Shown here one piece after another: positions 38,181 through 51,417 of a stretch of DNA of 64,000 nt. The notes under the pieces were generated by a model that was given only the letters and a program-made list of their open reading frames with translations, searched no databases and had not been told where the DNA came from. How positions within the stretch are numbered: the stretch's first letter is position 1; every line of letters starts with the position of its first letter. A program made the translations under genes and the position numbers. Source of the DNA: Chaetorhynchus papuensis (taxonomy: Eukaryota; Chordata; Aves; Passeriformes; Rhipiduridae); contig VWYX01001151.1 in assembly GCA_013396525.1 (NCBI GenBank), positions 122,056 through 186,055 of the forward strand. The letters run 5' to 3'.

Positions 38181-41100
38181 TACATAAGGACTTCTACAAG
38201 TAAAAATGACAGCTTTTATAAGTGGAGATGGCACACAGAGAATCAACTGCTGCTTAGTTCAGATACTTTATCTGCGAGATGTTTCTGCTTCTCAGGCTGG
38301 CTGGAAGTTTGTAGCTCCTTCTCTCCTGTCTCTAAGAATCAGCCTTGAAACTCATTTTTTTCACTGAAGTATCACTTATATCTGGTATAAGCTGAGCTGA
38401 TGTGAAGCACTCCCAGTACAGTTTCTCTGAGATACAAGGTACTGCTGTGCCTTAACCATGACTGAATAGTAGCTTTTTAATGGCTGCTGTTGCAGCTGAA
38501 TCAACAAGCAATAAGCTAGCAAAATTAAAGGTATTTAATCTTTGATCTTGCGGGTAGTTTTGGTTTTGCCACCCATGATGATGCCAGTAAAAAACAGACA
38601 CATGAAACTCAATGTCAAAGCCTCTAGCTGTAACTGTTTAATTAGTACTTCAGTTACTGTTTAATTAGCATTTGACCACAATGTATACAGTGTTTCTGAT
38701 GTTAGCTGAAGGGTTCTCACTAGTCTTTTAATTTCAAGTTTTAAGCCAGAGTTTCTCTCAGAAGGCAGTGGGGTGCCTTAAATTCAAGCTGATGACTTAT
38801 TGTATGTTATAGCTCAGTCCAAATGAGTACTAAAGACTGGATAGAAGGAGTACTGTAAAAGAACTGACTTGAAGTGAAAAGGGTCTGTGCTTCATTTGGG
38901 GCAGATTAAAGAGAAAAGTGTTCCAAATCCACCACATCTCTATGTAGTGAAGTCACAAATTAAAACAGGATCAAGAATGACCTATGAAGAACATTTTATG
39001 AATTTCCTAAATAATTGAAATATAAAGGCGTCCTGGCATCTGAAGAAATATCTGAGCTATTCTTTTATCTCCAACAGAGACAGAGGTTTTTAGGAACATG
39101 AGGCACAAAGTGTATGTGAAGTCAGCCTTGCCTTGGAAATTCTTCCTAACTAGTACTGCTTTCCTGACCAAAAAAAGCACGCATTAAATGCTTCAACCCC
39201 AGCAAGGCAAAACACCCACAGCTGCATGATTTCCCTATATATATGTGAAATATTACTTGGTGTTCTCAAATTGATTTTTTTTTTTTTTTTACTGTCAACA
39301 GCTGGATCCTGAGCTGAGGATTTGGTGTTCAAGAATGTATTTCGCCCTTTACCACACTTAACTTCTTAATATCTGGGCATCCGTATTAACTTCTGAGAAT
39401 CACAATGAGAATGTGGCGTTCCTGCACTAACACTATACCAAAACCGAGAGAAGTTGAACTCAGGATTTTCCATAGTCATGTTATGGATCTCAGTTTAGAG
39501 CTGATTTCCCTCTTCCTGGGGCACTCAGAGGATGGGTTGATACATACTTACATCACATTCCAGGTGTCCCAGTTTAAAAACTTTCTGGGCATCCATGCAG
39601 ATGATCTAAATGAATCATCTCTTAAATTACAATGTCTGTATTTAACCTCCTGCCACCCCCACCAGGCTGGGAGTATTCCAGGGCAGCCCAGGACCAGAAC
39701 CACCCTCCACCCCACGTAGTTCAGAACTGAGGATGCAGGCCTTCTCCTCTGCTCTAGTTTTACGTCTGTGACAAGATGGAATCTCTACGATTCCCCTTGG
39801 CGCCATTAAAAAGGGGCCCAGCTTTGTCTATGCTGAAAGTCATCTCTCCAGCTCCATTAAAAGAAAATTAAATAAAGGAAATAATGACAAACTTTAAAAA
39901 TAATTTTTAATACCTTAAGCTGTGTGTCAGCTACATTCCTAGACTGTTTTAAAGAAATGTATGTCAGGCTTTTGTGAAATCAGCGGTCTCTGAATTTGGC
40001 CGTTAGTGCTTTATACAATAAACTTTTCCTAAAAATGACGAATTGCTAGCAGATGTTTTCTATTACCATAGTGTAGCTTTGTTATAATTCACTAGAATAG
40101 GTTTGATTTTTGCCATTTTCAACAACTTTTTTAGTGTGTTTATAAAGCTAATAAAAATATTTATCGGGGAGAAAACGTTACTATGCCACATCTCTACTGA
40201 AAAATTAGTCAGAAGAGTAGGGTACATAGTCTTCTTTAAAAATTATGACAAATATCAGTTTTATATAAATAAAGCAGTTTCAAACCCACAGCTTCTTGAA
40301 ATAACAACTTCTAGTATAATTAAATGTTAAAACAGAATGGAAATCTGGCATTGAAAGAAAGAGGGTAATGTTTCATTTCCAAAGAATGCTGCTTTGAAAA
40401 TTTGGATTCAGTTGCACATTTAAGCTTGATACAGTCAAAGAAGTTTTAAAAGGTAAAATATAAGAGCTTGGACATTAGGTTAACTCCTCAGCTTCACTAA
40501 TTTTAAAACTATTCAGCTTCTACATATAGAAATGGTAACACTAAGCCACTTTTTTTTTTTTTTTCCCCTGATGGAGGACTGACTGGAAGCTGAAATGATC
40601 TGCGCAACTTAGAAAAACCTTAGCAGGAAAGATGAGAGTCTTAAAGTGACCCAGAGGACAAGCTCTTTCCAGCTGTACTGAAAGCATTCAATACCATTGT
40701 TAGGAAGATTTCTAAATTGCCAATATACATTTTCCAGATCTTATTAGCATGTCATTACTCATATTTAAACTACAGAATCAGTCATTATATTAACGGTACT
40801 TTACTCCTTCATCATTGGTGTTTACTCCCCTCAAATATTTGTAGACTGTTATTTTTCCCTTTTAGTCATCATGACAGCTGGGCAAATACCTCAGAAAATT
40901 TTTGCAAATATTTGTGGAGTTCTGAAATGAAGCTTCATATCCTATTTTATTAAGCCACGGTGAACTTCTTCTTCATTTAGGAGAAAAGAACAGCTTTTCA
41001 ATAACACTTTCTTCCATATATGTTAAAGTTATATGCATTTTCTGCAATCCTGTGTGTCACATTAGCACATTACAGTGCTTACTTTTTTCCTTAGAGACTT

Positions 41101-42810
41101 GATTTTGTGAATAATATTTATTTCCTCCCTTTTCTGTTTTTTTTTTTTTTAACCTCAGACTTCTGAGAATTTTGCAATGTATACAAAGCCTCCTTCCCTC
41201 CCTGCCCCCCCAACTCTTTGGATCAACTGGCAAGGCTGTTAAGCTCCATTTGAAGGTGTTTTTAGCTCTTCAAGTAACTAGTCAGTGCATACCTAAAAGC
41301 AACATATGCAGTTGCAGCATTTTTGCTCAGAACCGTGTGTTTCTGTGTGCAGGCAGGACTCATTCCTATAAAAGAAGTCATGAAGTCACAGCACTGAGTG
41401 TGATTACTCAAAACCTGCTAAGCAGTTTTTATTTCTGCACCTATCAGTGATATGACGTGATGTGATTAACTTGACTGTAAATTTGTACTTGATTCAGTTC
41501 AGAATACAGATTAGAATGGGATGCTAAATTATATAAACAGGCTCCAGGGTTTTTTTGTTATTATTTTTTTAATTTTATTTTTTTAATATTTGATTTGCAT
41601 ACCTACACTTGGTGAATACTAAGCCCCAGGTGAGACAACTTAATACAATTCAGAAACTAGTGACAAGGCTCTGCATGCCAAGAAATTCTCTGTATTTTAT
41701 ATTAAGAAAATTAAATAGAGAAAGTGTGTTTGTGTGTGTGTACTTAAAAGTGGGGGTAGTGCAGCAAGCCTCCAGCTCTATTGTATTATGTTTAGTTTAT
41801 TTGCTTTGTGAGGACTCAACATCCCCATCATTTTTTGTATTTTCTTGATTCTAGAACACTACCTATTTCCACCCTAAAGCAAAATCTAGCTACAGTCCAA
41901 TAGTTTCAGCTCTGAAATGTATTGTGTCATGCTCAACAGTGAGGATCACATCAAGTGCCACTCTCCACAGTGAAGAGAGCAGTAAAACACAGAACTCCCG
42001 GGGCTTATCTTTTTCTCCAAAAAACTATTGAATTTCTATCTGTGGCCCACAGCCCTCACTTTCAAATCCTACTGATGCCTCTGGCAGGAAGATCTGGTAG
42101 CAGGAATGCCGTCTAAGCAGAGGCTTAGCACAAAACCTGTTCCTCTTTGGCAGGCCGCCATCTTTTCTAGGGGTTGAGGAGAATTAAAGGTTCCTAAACT
42201 GTTCTTCTTACAAGTTGAAGGATTGTCTGGCTCTGTCAAATTGATATCAAAACACTGGGAGATTTTTTTTTTTCACCATAAGTAGATCAATGTCCTGGAA
42301 AATATTTACAGCCTTTATAATCCCAATGACACTGTATTGCTGTTAGGTATTGTTTTGCCATAAATGATGGAATGATAGTAGAAAGATACAGATTTCTAGC
42401 TTTTACAACTTGGCACTTGATATCATGCTAATTTCATTAGATGAAGAATTTATGGGTAATATTTTGATTGCACCTTTATAGAATAATTTTTGGAAGTAGA
42501 ATGTTCTTATATCTCTAACTGCTTAGACACAAACACTCTCATTTTGCTATTTAAATCCACTCTCTGCTCCCTCAAGAACACTTTTCCACCCAAGCAATAG
42601 ATGATTATTTTCCCAGACACTAGCAGTAAATGCAATGACTTTAAGACTCTTGCCCAAGTTTTCTCAGCTTCTGCTGGCAACCAGGTGCAGGAGTGCACAT
42701 GCTCAGCTGATTTCCAGAAGCTAGAGCAGCAATTTGAACCTCTTCAGCTTTGGTCATTACTAACAGCAACTCTGTGAGCACTCCATATTGGCCCAGGATT
42801 CAATTATCAT
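38181..42810. other. Unique AT-rich sequence with a small tandem duplication
   Basis: No transposon is recognised. It holds the 13-bp direct repeat with TAATTA cores at 38633-38668. A GC-richer patch lies at about 39,640-39,860, including 'TTGGCGCCATTAAAAAGGGG'. T-runs of 14-16 lie near 39275, 40550 and 41137. The plus-strand frame at 39405-39719 (104 codons) overlaps the GC-richer patch and shows no known domain. Confidence 0.55.
38633..38668 (+). repeat. Duplicated 13-mer containing TAATTA, 23-bp period
   Basis: ACTGTTTAATTAG occurs at 38633-38645 and again at 38656-38668. The preceding bases (GTAACTG versus GTTACTG) are also nearly identical. Each copy holds a TAATTA homeodomain core, so the duplication makes two such sites about two helical turns apart. 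Confidence 0.85.
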
Positions 42811-43125
42811 TGAATCATAGAATTGCTAAGCTTAGAACAGACCTCAAGATTGTTGAGTTTAACTGTTAACCCAACACCTCTGTGATCACCACTAAACCAT
42901 ATCCCCAGGTTCCATGTCCACACATTTTTGCAAACTGACAGGGATGGCGATGCCACCATTTCCTTGGATATTTGGTTCCAGTGCCTGACTACCCTTTCAG
43001 TGAAGAAATTTTTCCTAGTATCTAATTTAAACTTTCTCCATTTCCTGTCATCCTGTCCCTTGTTGCCTCAAAGACCAACGTCCACCTCACTAAAATCTTC
43101 TTTCAGCTGTGCCACTGCCTCCAGA
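42811..43125 (-). mobile_element. CR1 LINE 3' end, second subfamily
   Basis: 'TGAATCATAGAATTGCTAAG' is the complement of the CR1 terminal repeats. Then come 'GTTAACCCAACACCTCTGTG', 'ATCACCACTAAACCATATCC', 'CAGTGAAGAAATTTTTCCTA' and 'CACCTCACTAAAATCTTC', which mark a CR1 subfamily distinct from the copy at 1694-1990. It is inserted on the minus strand and 5'-truncated to about 315 bp. The internal segment after 'TTTAAACTT' is shortened compared with the family as I remember it. Similarity stops abruptly after 'TTCTTTCAG'. The 119-codon plus-strand frame at 42928-43287 runs across the copy and is not a gene. Confidence 0.92.
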
Positions 43126-46100
43126 AATTTAGAAAAACCAATATGCTTCTCAATCTATTTTGTTTTCATCAAGAATGCTGCTGTTGACCAGGAAATCCGG
43201 GCCTCTTCACCTCATCTGGTAGAAAAGTCAAACTCCACTCCACTGCATTTGGATGCACATGGGATCAGTATTTTCAATTCCTTTTAAAATAGTTTTTTTC
43301 TCAATTTTTATTTATGTAGTTATTATTTAAATAAATTGGGAAGCGCATAATAACATTTTTTTATTACATGAACTGGACTTTCCTCTTTAGACAAATAATA
43401 CTTTTTTATCCTATATTTTGAAATGTTGTGTGCTACCAACTGCTTCAAATTTTTTCATTTGACATTTCATTTGGTTTTTAACTTTAATAGCTTCATAAGA
43501 CTGACTTGGTATTACAATATGCACCTCTGATGAAGTTCTCTGAGTGCAAAAAAGTCTAAAGATGATAATTTCAAGACAAAAGTCTTCCTGTTCCAGACTC
43601 AACCCCAGTAAGTGACATCTTCAGAGCAAAGGCACACAGAACGGAACGTTCCTTGAGAATATGACGCCTACCTGGCTACACCTCATCCAAAAGTCTCCTG
43701 CATTAATGTGTCACAAAATAGTGGCATGGTCGATAGTAGTGGGTCGTCTGAAATTATAATAAGTACTTAATTATTGTAAATAAAATAATAAAATAAAATA
43801 TTTTCAATTCTATTTTGAAAGTCTCCTTCTGTTTACATGGTTTTTCAGCTTTTCACAATCTGAAACTAGTCCTCTACAGAGCCAAAACCTATTCCTTTTG
43901 ATGGAATGGGTTAATTAACAAGGATGTCTACCAGCTAGGTGATCTCAACTGTCCAAAAATGTTGGCATCTTCTGAGTTTCCTACCATGAGTCTGCTAAGC
44001 TTTTATCTTTTCTTCCCCTTCAAAATCTCATTTTTATTTCCTCCGTACTGGGTCTATAGGTATGTAGGTGTGTATAAAGGGGGGACATGCCAGTCTTCAG
44101 CTTAGCCTTTCGGCAGGAGTGCATCAAGCTGCTAACCCTGCCAAATACTTAAGGTAAATACTTTGCCTTTAAGTGCTGGTTTAAGGGATGGGTGCTCAAA
44201 GTGATGGGACTTTTTGGGACTGCCTGTACATTCTTTACAGTCCGAGGTTTGGTTTTTTTTTTCAGTAGGAGGAGTATTTGGTGGGGAGAATGTTTCAGTC
44301 ATGCAGACCATGTGGATTTGAATACTGACATTCAGAATCTGTCAACTTTTTTCATGTTAAGCAATGTCTCACTTTGAAAATAGCCCCCCTGAAAATATTG
44401 TAGAATAAATTTCTAATCAAAGGGAGCAAGATTTTAGAAATAAATTTGGAATGATAAAAAATGAAATAACCTGCTCAAGTTTATGAGTGTATATGGTAAA
44501 TCTTCATGCTCCCTGTCTGGATTTGAGACCTGATCTGAGCACAATAACTTGTTCCTGTTTTGTTTTGTTTGGAACATATTTTATGCAGTCTGTCTTTCAT
44601 CAATGTGAACTGAATTTTCTCTCTAGGTCTTCTTTCAGTCACGTATTTTTACAGGAGAATTTTTTCTCTGCAGTCAGCTGTTACACTATATATACATGTA
44701 ATTTTGGGCTATATTTATTTGTGTTAATGACCACATTGTTCCAGAGTTTGTAGTTCTGCATTCTTAAGCTTGATGAAGAGGACGTAAAAAGAAATTTAAT
44801 AATAATAATAATAANTTAATAATAATAATAAAAAAAAAAAAAAAAACTGTGTAGTATTGATGTTATTTCTGGTTTTGTTTAAAAGTTAAAGGGATTTACA
44901 TGGAAAAGGGAAGGAAGGGTATGTCATAACTTCTGTGCTAAGTAAAAGGTTTTGTTTGTATAAATCACATACTGCATTCATCATGCTCAAGACAAATGAT
45001 AAACATTACATTTCAGTATTCTCATAAAAATTAGGAATCTGCACCAATAGCACTAACTCTTCAGAGTACTGGTTCCATTTCTTTTACTGTCCTACTTCCC
45101 TAGCACAGTTATGAAGCAGGACTCATGGCATTATTAGTTGCCATTGCTACTTTCCCACCCTAGGATTACTGTCAAACTTGAGAAGTTTGCTCTGTAAATA
45201 TCTCGGCCTTTCATTCCTGAGGCCCATTGCTTTTATTCTTTTTCTGCTTTTTCTGTTTTCATTTCCTGATGATGTTGTCATCATCAGTGGAGTTATGATG
45301 AAGAAGTTTGCTACTATTTATAGATTCTGGGCTCATAGCCAGCTATTTTCATGCCTTCAGTGCTATTTAAGTCTATTGTTCATTTTTGATTGCAGTACAG
45401 CTTCCTCTAATTTTGCACCTAGAGCTGTGAGTTTTCTGACTCTACCAACAACAAAATGATGGGTTTAGTCTCTATTTAGAAAAGCCATAAAATGGAAAGA
45501 GTGGAAGATTTACTTCCTTTGTTTTTGTTGTGTTCTACATGCTATCACTTAATATTAGTTATTAAAGTGGATCTTGTGCTTCCACTGAAGATAGTATATG
45601 GCATTTTAAAAGTTCAAATCAAAGGGGGTTCACTTAGAGGATCATTCCTCTTTTATTGGATAAACTGCTATGCACATGTGCAATAACATTATACTGTTTA
45701 AAAACTCTCGGCAAATAGGGATGAATATTCAGCATGCTACATGGACAAGTGCTCCTGAGATTGCTGTATTGTTAGTACAAAGAGATACCTATTTTTGTGC
45801 ACTACACTGAAATACATCCCATTAGATTAAGAGTATGGCTCCTGCTCTTGTTCCCACAGGAACTCAGAGTTCTCCTTTTGTGTCTTCTCACTATTTATCT
45901 GATTATGGCTCTCTAAAATAGAGAAAAATAGAACATTTCACAGTATCTTCTCCTTAAATTAAGTCCTTCAGAATACAATGAGGATATCTTGCAAGGCTGT
46001 TGCTGATATAATAAAGCTGTTTAGTTACCTTGAACTGGTGCACCAGCACTCTAAATCTAATAATTCAGAGACAAAAAAAGTTTAACATTATGTTTGTGAC

Positions 46101-48091
46101 TTAAACTGATAATAAAAAAGAGAATTGTTATTTAGAGTAATGTACTGCCTTTAAATTAGCCTGTTGTGAATGCATGGTATGTTCTGAGGCACAGAAGCAT
46201 GAGTAGAGAACAAAAAAAAATCATATCGTGTTGCTGGCAAGTTCTTCCCACAGCTTTCTGAAGCTTAGCCTTTGTTTATGCAGGTGTAATTTGTGTTTCT
46301 GACTTTGCAACTGCACATTGAAGATAATCTTAGGCCTTGCATTACAGATTCCCTGATTTGCAAGTTTGCTTAGGTACCTGCAGAGGTGAGTACTGTAGTG
46401 CCTAAGACAAGCTGAAGTTTTGCCAACCCCCAGTGACACTGATGTTTATTTACCAGAAAAGACTGAGATTAGCTTTTTTAGAATATGCCTTGTTTTTCCC
46501 AAACTTATTGCCATTCCAAAGTGCTAGGGAGAATTCTTCATTCCTCTAGGAGAGGATGTTTAGTAAATATTATGCAGGTTGTTGATTTTGATAGGTGTTA
46601 ATATAATAACCTGCACAAACTACTACAGTACATGTCTTTTGATCTACCTTATTTCTAAAGGATAGGCAAAGTTATTCTCATGATTGTAAAAAGATGTCTT
46701 TTAATGACAGTTGTTCCTTCATTACATCCAAACTAAAGCACAGTCCACACTGTGAATCTGATTCCCTTTTCATTAGAAAGTATTTGGAATGAAGGCTACT
46801 CCTAGTGTAAGGTCTTTTGAAAGGAAAGAAATAGAATGAAAATGTCTGAGGAAGCTGATCTGGAATGGAGAGTAGATATTTGCAATTGATCATATGGAGA
46901 TCAGAAGGAGAAAAGAAAGTTTTCAAGAGAATTCTCCAATTCTTGCGTTGGTGGCTGAAGAAGGATTAAGCTCTAGATGTCAAAAAGATTGGGATTACCT
47001 TTGCATGAGTTCTAGGTTTTACTTCTCTAGAAATTCATTGTCTGAGAGTTTTGAGTACAGGTTTTAGGAGCATAGATTAGTGCTAAACTGAAATATAGGT
47101 GTTTATACAATGAAAGCAAGGAAATGTACAGGAGTACACTCCATCAGCAAGGAAATACATCTGACTTTTGTAGAAACTAGGAGGTGTGGTCTCCAGAGAG
47201 TCAAGGTATTATTTATGTTTCTGACAAATCCACGGCGATCAGTTTGTGCAGGCACTAGAGGTTGACTCTCACGAGGGAAACCTGATTCCCTGAATGCTAT
47301 CTTGTTTCTCTGAAAGGCAGCAGGCATATAAGACACAGACATGTGGGAGATAAGTTTCAGAAACTGTCATAAACCACATGGATACTTCTTTTTTTAGCTA
47401 ATAAAATTATTCTGGTCATGCAGAAAATTATTATTGCATGCCTTTAGAAAAATGCAGCCCTCTGAATACCTAAGTCTGTTTGGAGATTATAGATGAGGTG
47501 TCTGGGGGACTAAGTCCTCTTATGATTCTGGTTTATTAGGCACGGTCTAATGTTTTACCCAGACTTCAACATGAAACAAAAGAATCACAGCTGTTGTCAT
47601 TCAAAAGCATTTGATGGAGTGCAAGACTGCACTTTAAAGTAACCAATAATCAGGTTTCATTTATGGGAAGTGGGTGACAGGTTCTAGGTCCTCTTCAGCT
47701 TGGGAAGACATAAACCATCATTTCTTAACTTCTTAAAGTGACACCGTAATAACAAAACAACCTTGAATGGAACTGGTTTTCTGTCATTCATTTGAAGAGA
47801 AGTCACTTGTGAATAAAAGAAGAAAATGAATGTGGGACTCCTGGGCCCTGGAAGGGCAAGCTCCAGAGGAAGAGCTGTTGCTCCAGTGGCTAATAGGACG
47901 CTGTTCTTCGGGAGACCTCATACTTCCTAGGACTGTTTATGTGTTTTCCATTAAACAGCTGTCAGAAACAATATATTGTTGTCACCTTCACATTTCCCTC
48001 CACCTGTGTTTAAAAAGAAAATAGCCAATCATCCATTCCTGAAGGGAAAATGTGAACATTGATGCCTAGTAGAAGGCTTTGTGTTAGGCAT
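43126..48091. other. Unique AT-rich sequence, no gene seen
   Basis: No transposon is recognised beyond the flanking elements. The (AAT)n/poly-A tract lies at 44798-44846. The block 43880-44150 contains 'GGTTAATTAACAAGG' and a less AT-rich stretch around 44,090-44,150. Open frames up to 93 codons (45178-45459) are hydrophobic by AT composition and show no family features. Confidence 0.55.
44798..44846. repeat. (AAT)n followed by 17 A, with one ambiguous base
   Basis: AAT units run from 44798, are interrupted by an N at 44815, and end in an A-run at 44830-44846. No retrotransposon body is recognised upstream of the A-run, so it is called a simple repeat and not a retroposon tail. Confidence 0.93.
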
Positions 48092-49090
48092 TGTTGTGAG
48101 TTGACCCTGGCTGGACACCGGGTACCCACGACACCACTGCATCATTCCTGTTCTCAACTGGACAGGGGAGAGAAAATATAAGGAAAGGCCCATGCGTCAA
48201 GACAAGGACAGGGAGAGATCACTCACTGGTTACTGTAATGGGTAAAGCATACCCAATTTAAGGGCATTAGTTTAATTTATTACCAATCAAATCAGAGTAG
48301 CGAAATGAGAAATAAAACTAAATCTTACAAAACCCTTCCTGCTACCCCTCCCTTCTCTATGTGCTTAAAATTATTCCTGATTCTGTAGCAGTGACCCATG
48401 GGGATGGTGAAAACTGGTTGTGCTTAGTTCACCACATGTTGTTTCTACTTCTCCTTCCTCCTCCAAAGAGGATTTCTCACACTCTTTCCCTGCTCCAGTA
48501 TGGGTTCCTTTCTTCCATGGGGTACAGTCCGTCAGGAACAGATTGTTCCAGCATGGGTCTCCAATAGGGTCACAATTCCTGCCAGCAAACATCTGTCAAT
48601 ATGGGCTCCTCTCTCCATGGGGACAGAGCATGGGCTTCCCACAGAGTCACTGCCTCCTTTAGGCACCCACTTGCTCCACTGTTGGGTCCTCCAGGGGCTG
48701 AAGATGGATCTTTGCTTCACTGTGGATCTCCACATGTTGCAAGGGGACATCCAGCCTCGTCATGGTCTTCAGCTTCGGCTACAGGGGAATTTCTGCTCTG
48801 GCACCTGAAGTACCTCCTCCCCCTCTTTCTTCGGTGACCTGAGGGTCTGCAGAGATGTTTCTCTCAGACTCCTTTCTCCAGCTGCAGTTGCTGTTGCTCA
48901 AGGTTTTTCTCCCCTTCTTGAATATGTCATCCCAGGAATGCTACCACTGATGCTGATGGGGTCAGTCTTGAGCAGTAGCAGGTCCGTCTTGAATACGGCA
49001 GGCATCAGGGAAAGCTTCCAGCAGCTTCACACAGAAGCCACCCCTTTAGCTCCCCTTGCTACTAAAACTTTGCCATGGAAACCCAATTCA
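48092..49090 (-). mobile_element. Solo LTR of an avian endogenous retrovirus (family B), 999 bp
   Basis: The block begins TGTTGTGAGTTGACCCTGGC and ends ACCCAATTCA, giving the canonical TG...CA ends. Other familiar pieces are 'GACAGGGAGAGATCACTCAC', 'TTTAATTTATTACCAATCAA', 'CACCACATGTTGTTTCTAC' and 'AGCTTCACACAGAAGCCACC'. From memory this is an LTR family widespread in birds. Flanks GGCAT (48087-48091) and GACAT (49091-49095) differ at one base, fitting a decayed 5-bp target duplication. Sense is the minus strand: 'CATATTCAAGAAGGGG' (complement of about 48912-48927) stands where the TATA-like element is expected, and an AATAAA lies at the complement of 48276-48281. A degenerate repeat array fills 48493-48805. 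No internal viral genes adjoin it, so it is a recombined solo LTR. All open frames from 48361 to 48837 are by-products. Confidence 0.94.
48493..48805. repeat. Degenerate 35-50-bp tandem units inside the LTR
   Basis: Units with a core like CTCCAGYATGGGTYCC recur: near 48496, 48546, 48598 (CAATATGGGCTCC), 48628 (CATGGGCTTCCC), 48671 (CTCCACTGTTGGGTCC), 48715 (TTCACTGTGGATCTCC) and 48758. Each is followed by a variable 'CAGGGG/CACGGG...TGCA'-like half. Copy number in such arrays varies among LTR subfamilies, so the array can help date and classify the insertion. Confidence 0.75.
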
Positions 49091-51417
49091 GACATCTAGT
49101 CAGAAGGGCTAAAACCATGGGTGAATTGGGGTTTCAGATTCAGCTCTCTCTAATGTTTTCGAATATTTATCATGGACCTGCTTTGGTTGTTTCAAATCCC
49201 AACCTTAATTCACTGCATAAGTCTCTCTGGAGGCTGTAGAGAGATTTTCAGATGAGTAGAACTGAGGGACCAGACACTTAGAAATTTACACTTTTATAAA
49301 GCCAGCAGTATTTACATAGAGGATATCTGCACAAATCAAAGGGTGAAACCGGTATTGTTTCTGTGAGTACACAGCTTATAGCTTAGTGTTTCAGTCAGCC
49401 AATATTTGATACAAAATTATTTGAGTTCCATAAAATCAACCCAAAGATAACTCTGTATTTTAGCTGACAGTCAAATATGGAGAATAACAAGAGGCAGATG
49501 TGAAATCTTGGGCTGAACCGACCAGTCTGAACTGATAATTGTGTTTACAATGGGAAGGACTACCTTTTAATACTAAGAGTAGATTTGAGTAGATTAGTGG
49601 ATTCTGTTTCAGACTTGACCACAAAATCACTTTGATTCTCCTTAGGTCTCTTTGAGTTTGTGTGCTGTGTAAAAGAAAATCTTAAAAGAGCCCTAGCCCT
49701 AAATAAATTTTATACCAAGATCTGCTTTTTTATCCCTTAACTCCTGTGCTTTGGAGAAAAATGTCTATAAGACTCTGTAGCAATTTTATACTATAGTTAG
49801 TTCCCACTGGTTCTAGGAGGAGTTCATCAAAACCAGTGAAATTCTTAGCAAAGGGAGTTTGTTGGAAATTTCCTTAAACAGACTTAGAATTGTCTTTGTC
49901 TCTATGTACACAAACATAAAAATAGGTATAAACTGCCTGCCTCATTAGTACAGAGCATCTTTTGAACCATAATTAATTATCTTGGAAAGGAAGTTTGCAA
50001 TGCTCAGATGGAAAGAGAAATGTGTTATTATCATGAATAATTAATTTTCAGTGGTTGTGTGGGATTTCATGCCATGAGAATTTCATTGGATTTAATGGAA
50101 TTCACATGGCCAAGTCGCTGTTGTAAGTCTGCAGTGTTTTGGGATTATAAAAAGAGATCAAAGAATCTTCGTGTCTGCTGTAGTAAATTACATGTCCCAT
50201 CCTGTAAAAGTGGGGGCAAAAGTGAAATGCCCATTTCAAACAACCAGGTCATATTTGTCTGACAAGATGTTGATACAATCTGCATTACTTTAGTAAAAAG
50301 CTGGCCCAATCAGAGCATTACAATAAAAATTTGATGGAAGGAGCTATTTTAATAGACATACTAACAAAATTATTTTTCTGGCAAGTTGTAGTAAAGAAAT
50401 ACTTGAAATTGGATTGGTTTGTAATGTCAATAGCATATTGAAGTCTGGGCATGGTCTGAAGTACCATGGCCATATATTTTTTAAATGGCGCTTTATTTTA
50501 GGAAAAGCTGATAAGGGAGAGATTGCCTCTCATTCACGAGGGGAGTGGAAAATATGATGAACTCAACTGGGTAGGGAGCACCAGTCAGAAGATTTCATGC
50601 AATGAAAAACATTGTCACTGGTGTTAGACGTAGTCTTGAGGAGCTACCAACCTGCTGTCACACAAAGGTGTGTTCTGAATGGGCAGAAGTAGAGCAGGAC
50701 ATGTTCCAGTATGTGGTGAGGGCTGGAAACAGCATTTCAGATGGCCTATGGCCTTCATTCTCCATATCCCAATCACCTATTCCGTACTTTGTTTCAGTCA
50801 GTACCATGCAGTACTTTTTACTCAGCAACAACCATCTTCTGGTAACCCTAACTTCCTCAGAACTCATCTTACACTAATACGCTGATCCCAAAACCCAGTA
50901 ATACTGCCACAGCTTTCTCAAGCTCCTCAGCCTCCATCAATGGCTTTATGTATCAGTGATTACTTCTCTACAAGTCCTTCTTCTGTACCCTTCTCTTCAT
51001 ATATGACCCTCAATTTTCCTTTTAGATTAGTATGCCAGTGCTGTAAATTTTATGGAAATGGTACAAATAAACCTCTACTACGCTAAAAATATTCCTTTCA
51101 AAGAACACAAGTGGAACTATAGGAGCAATGTTGCCTTAAACTGTTTCAGCTTCATTTGCAACAGGGAGTTCTTTGCACTTTTATCCTAGGTTCTGAAATT
51201 CCTGCTCCAGTCCTGACATATTACGGGAAAAAACCATGCTATTACTCCAGGTACATCACATAGAGTGTTGGGGGCAAAAAGTGAAAAAGCATCCATCACG
51301 TCCAGCTTCTCTACATCTTCAAAATGGAAGTAAGCCATTACTTTTGCCCTCACTGCTGTTGTGGGGTTTTGTATTCTCAGAGCTGGATGGGGCCAGAATT
51401 ACAAACATGAATATAGA
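49091..51417. other. Unique AT-rich sequence, no gene seen
   Basis: No further transposon is recognised. The block 49,950-50,110 contains 'CATAATTAATTATC' and 'GAATAATTAATTTTC', a pair of TAATTA-core sites about 70 bases apart. The plus- and minus-strand frames around 50,600-50,885 (68-91 codons) overlap each other and show no recognisable domain. Confidence 0.55.

Noticed and set aside
42928..43287. 119-codon frame
   Set aside because: It runs antisense across a CR1 copy into flanking sequence and has no domain.
44830..44846. A-run considered as the tail of a processed pseudogene
   Set aside because: Preceded by AAT repeats and no recognisable transcript-like sequence or target duplication.
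46348..46385. 38-bp segment before GTGAGTA
   Set aside because: The acceptor has a poor pyrimidine tract.
48361..48837. Cluster of 68-102-codon frames on both strands
   Set aside because: All lie inside the solo LTR, whose GC-richer repeat array lowers stop frequency.
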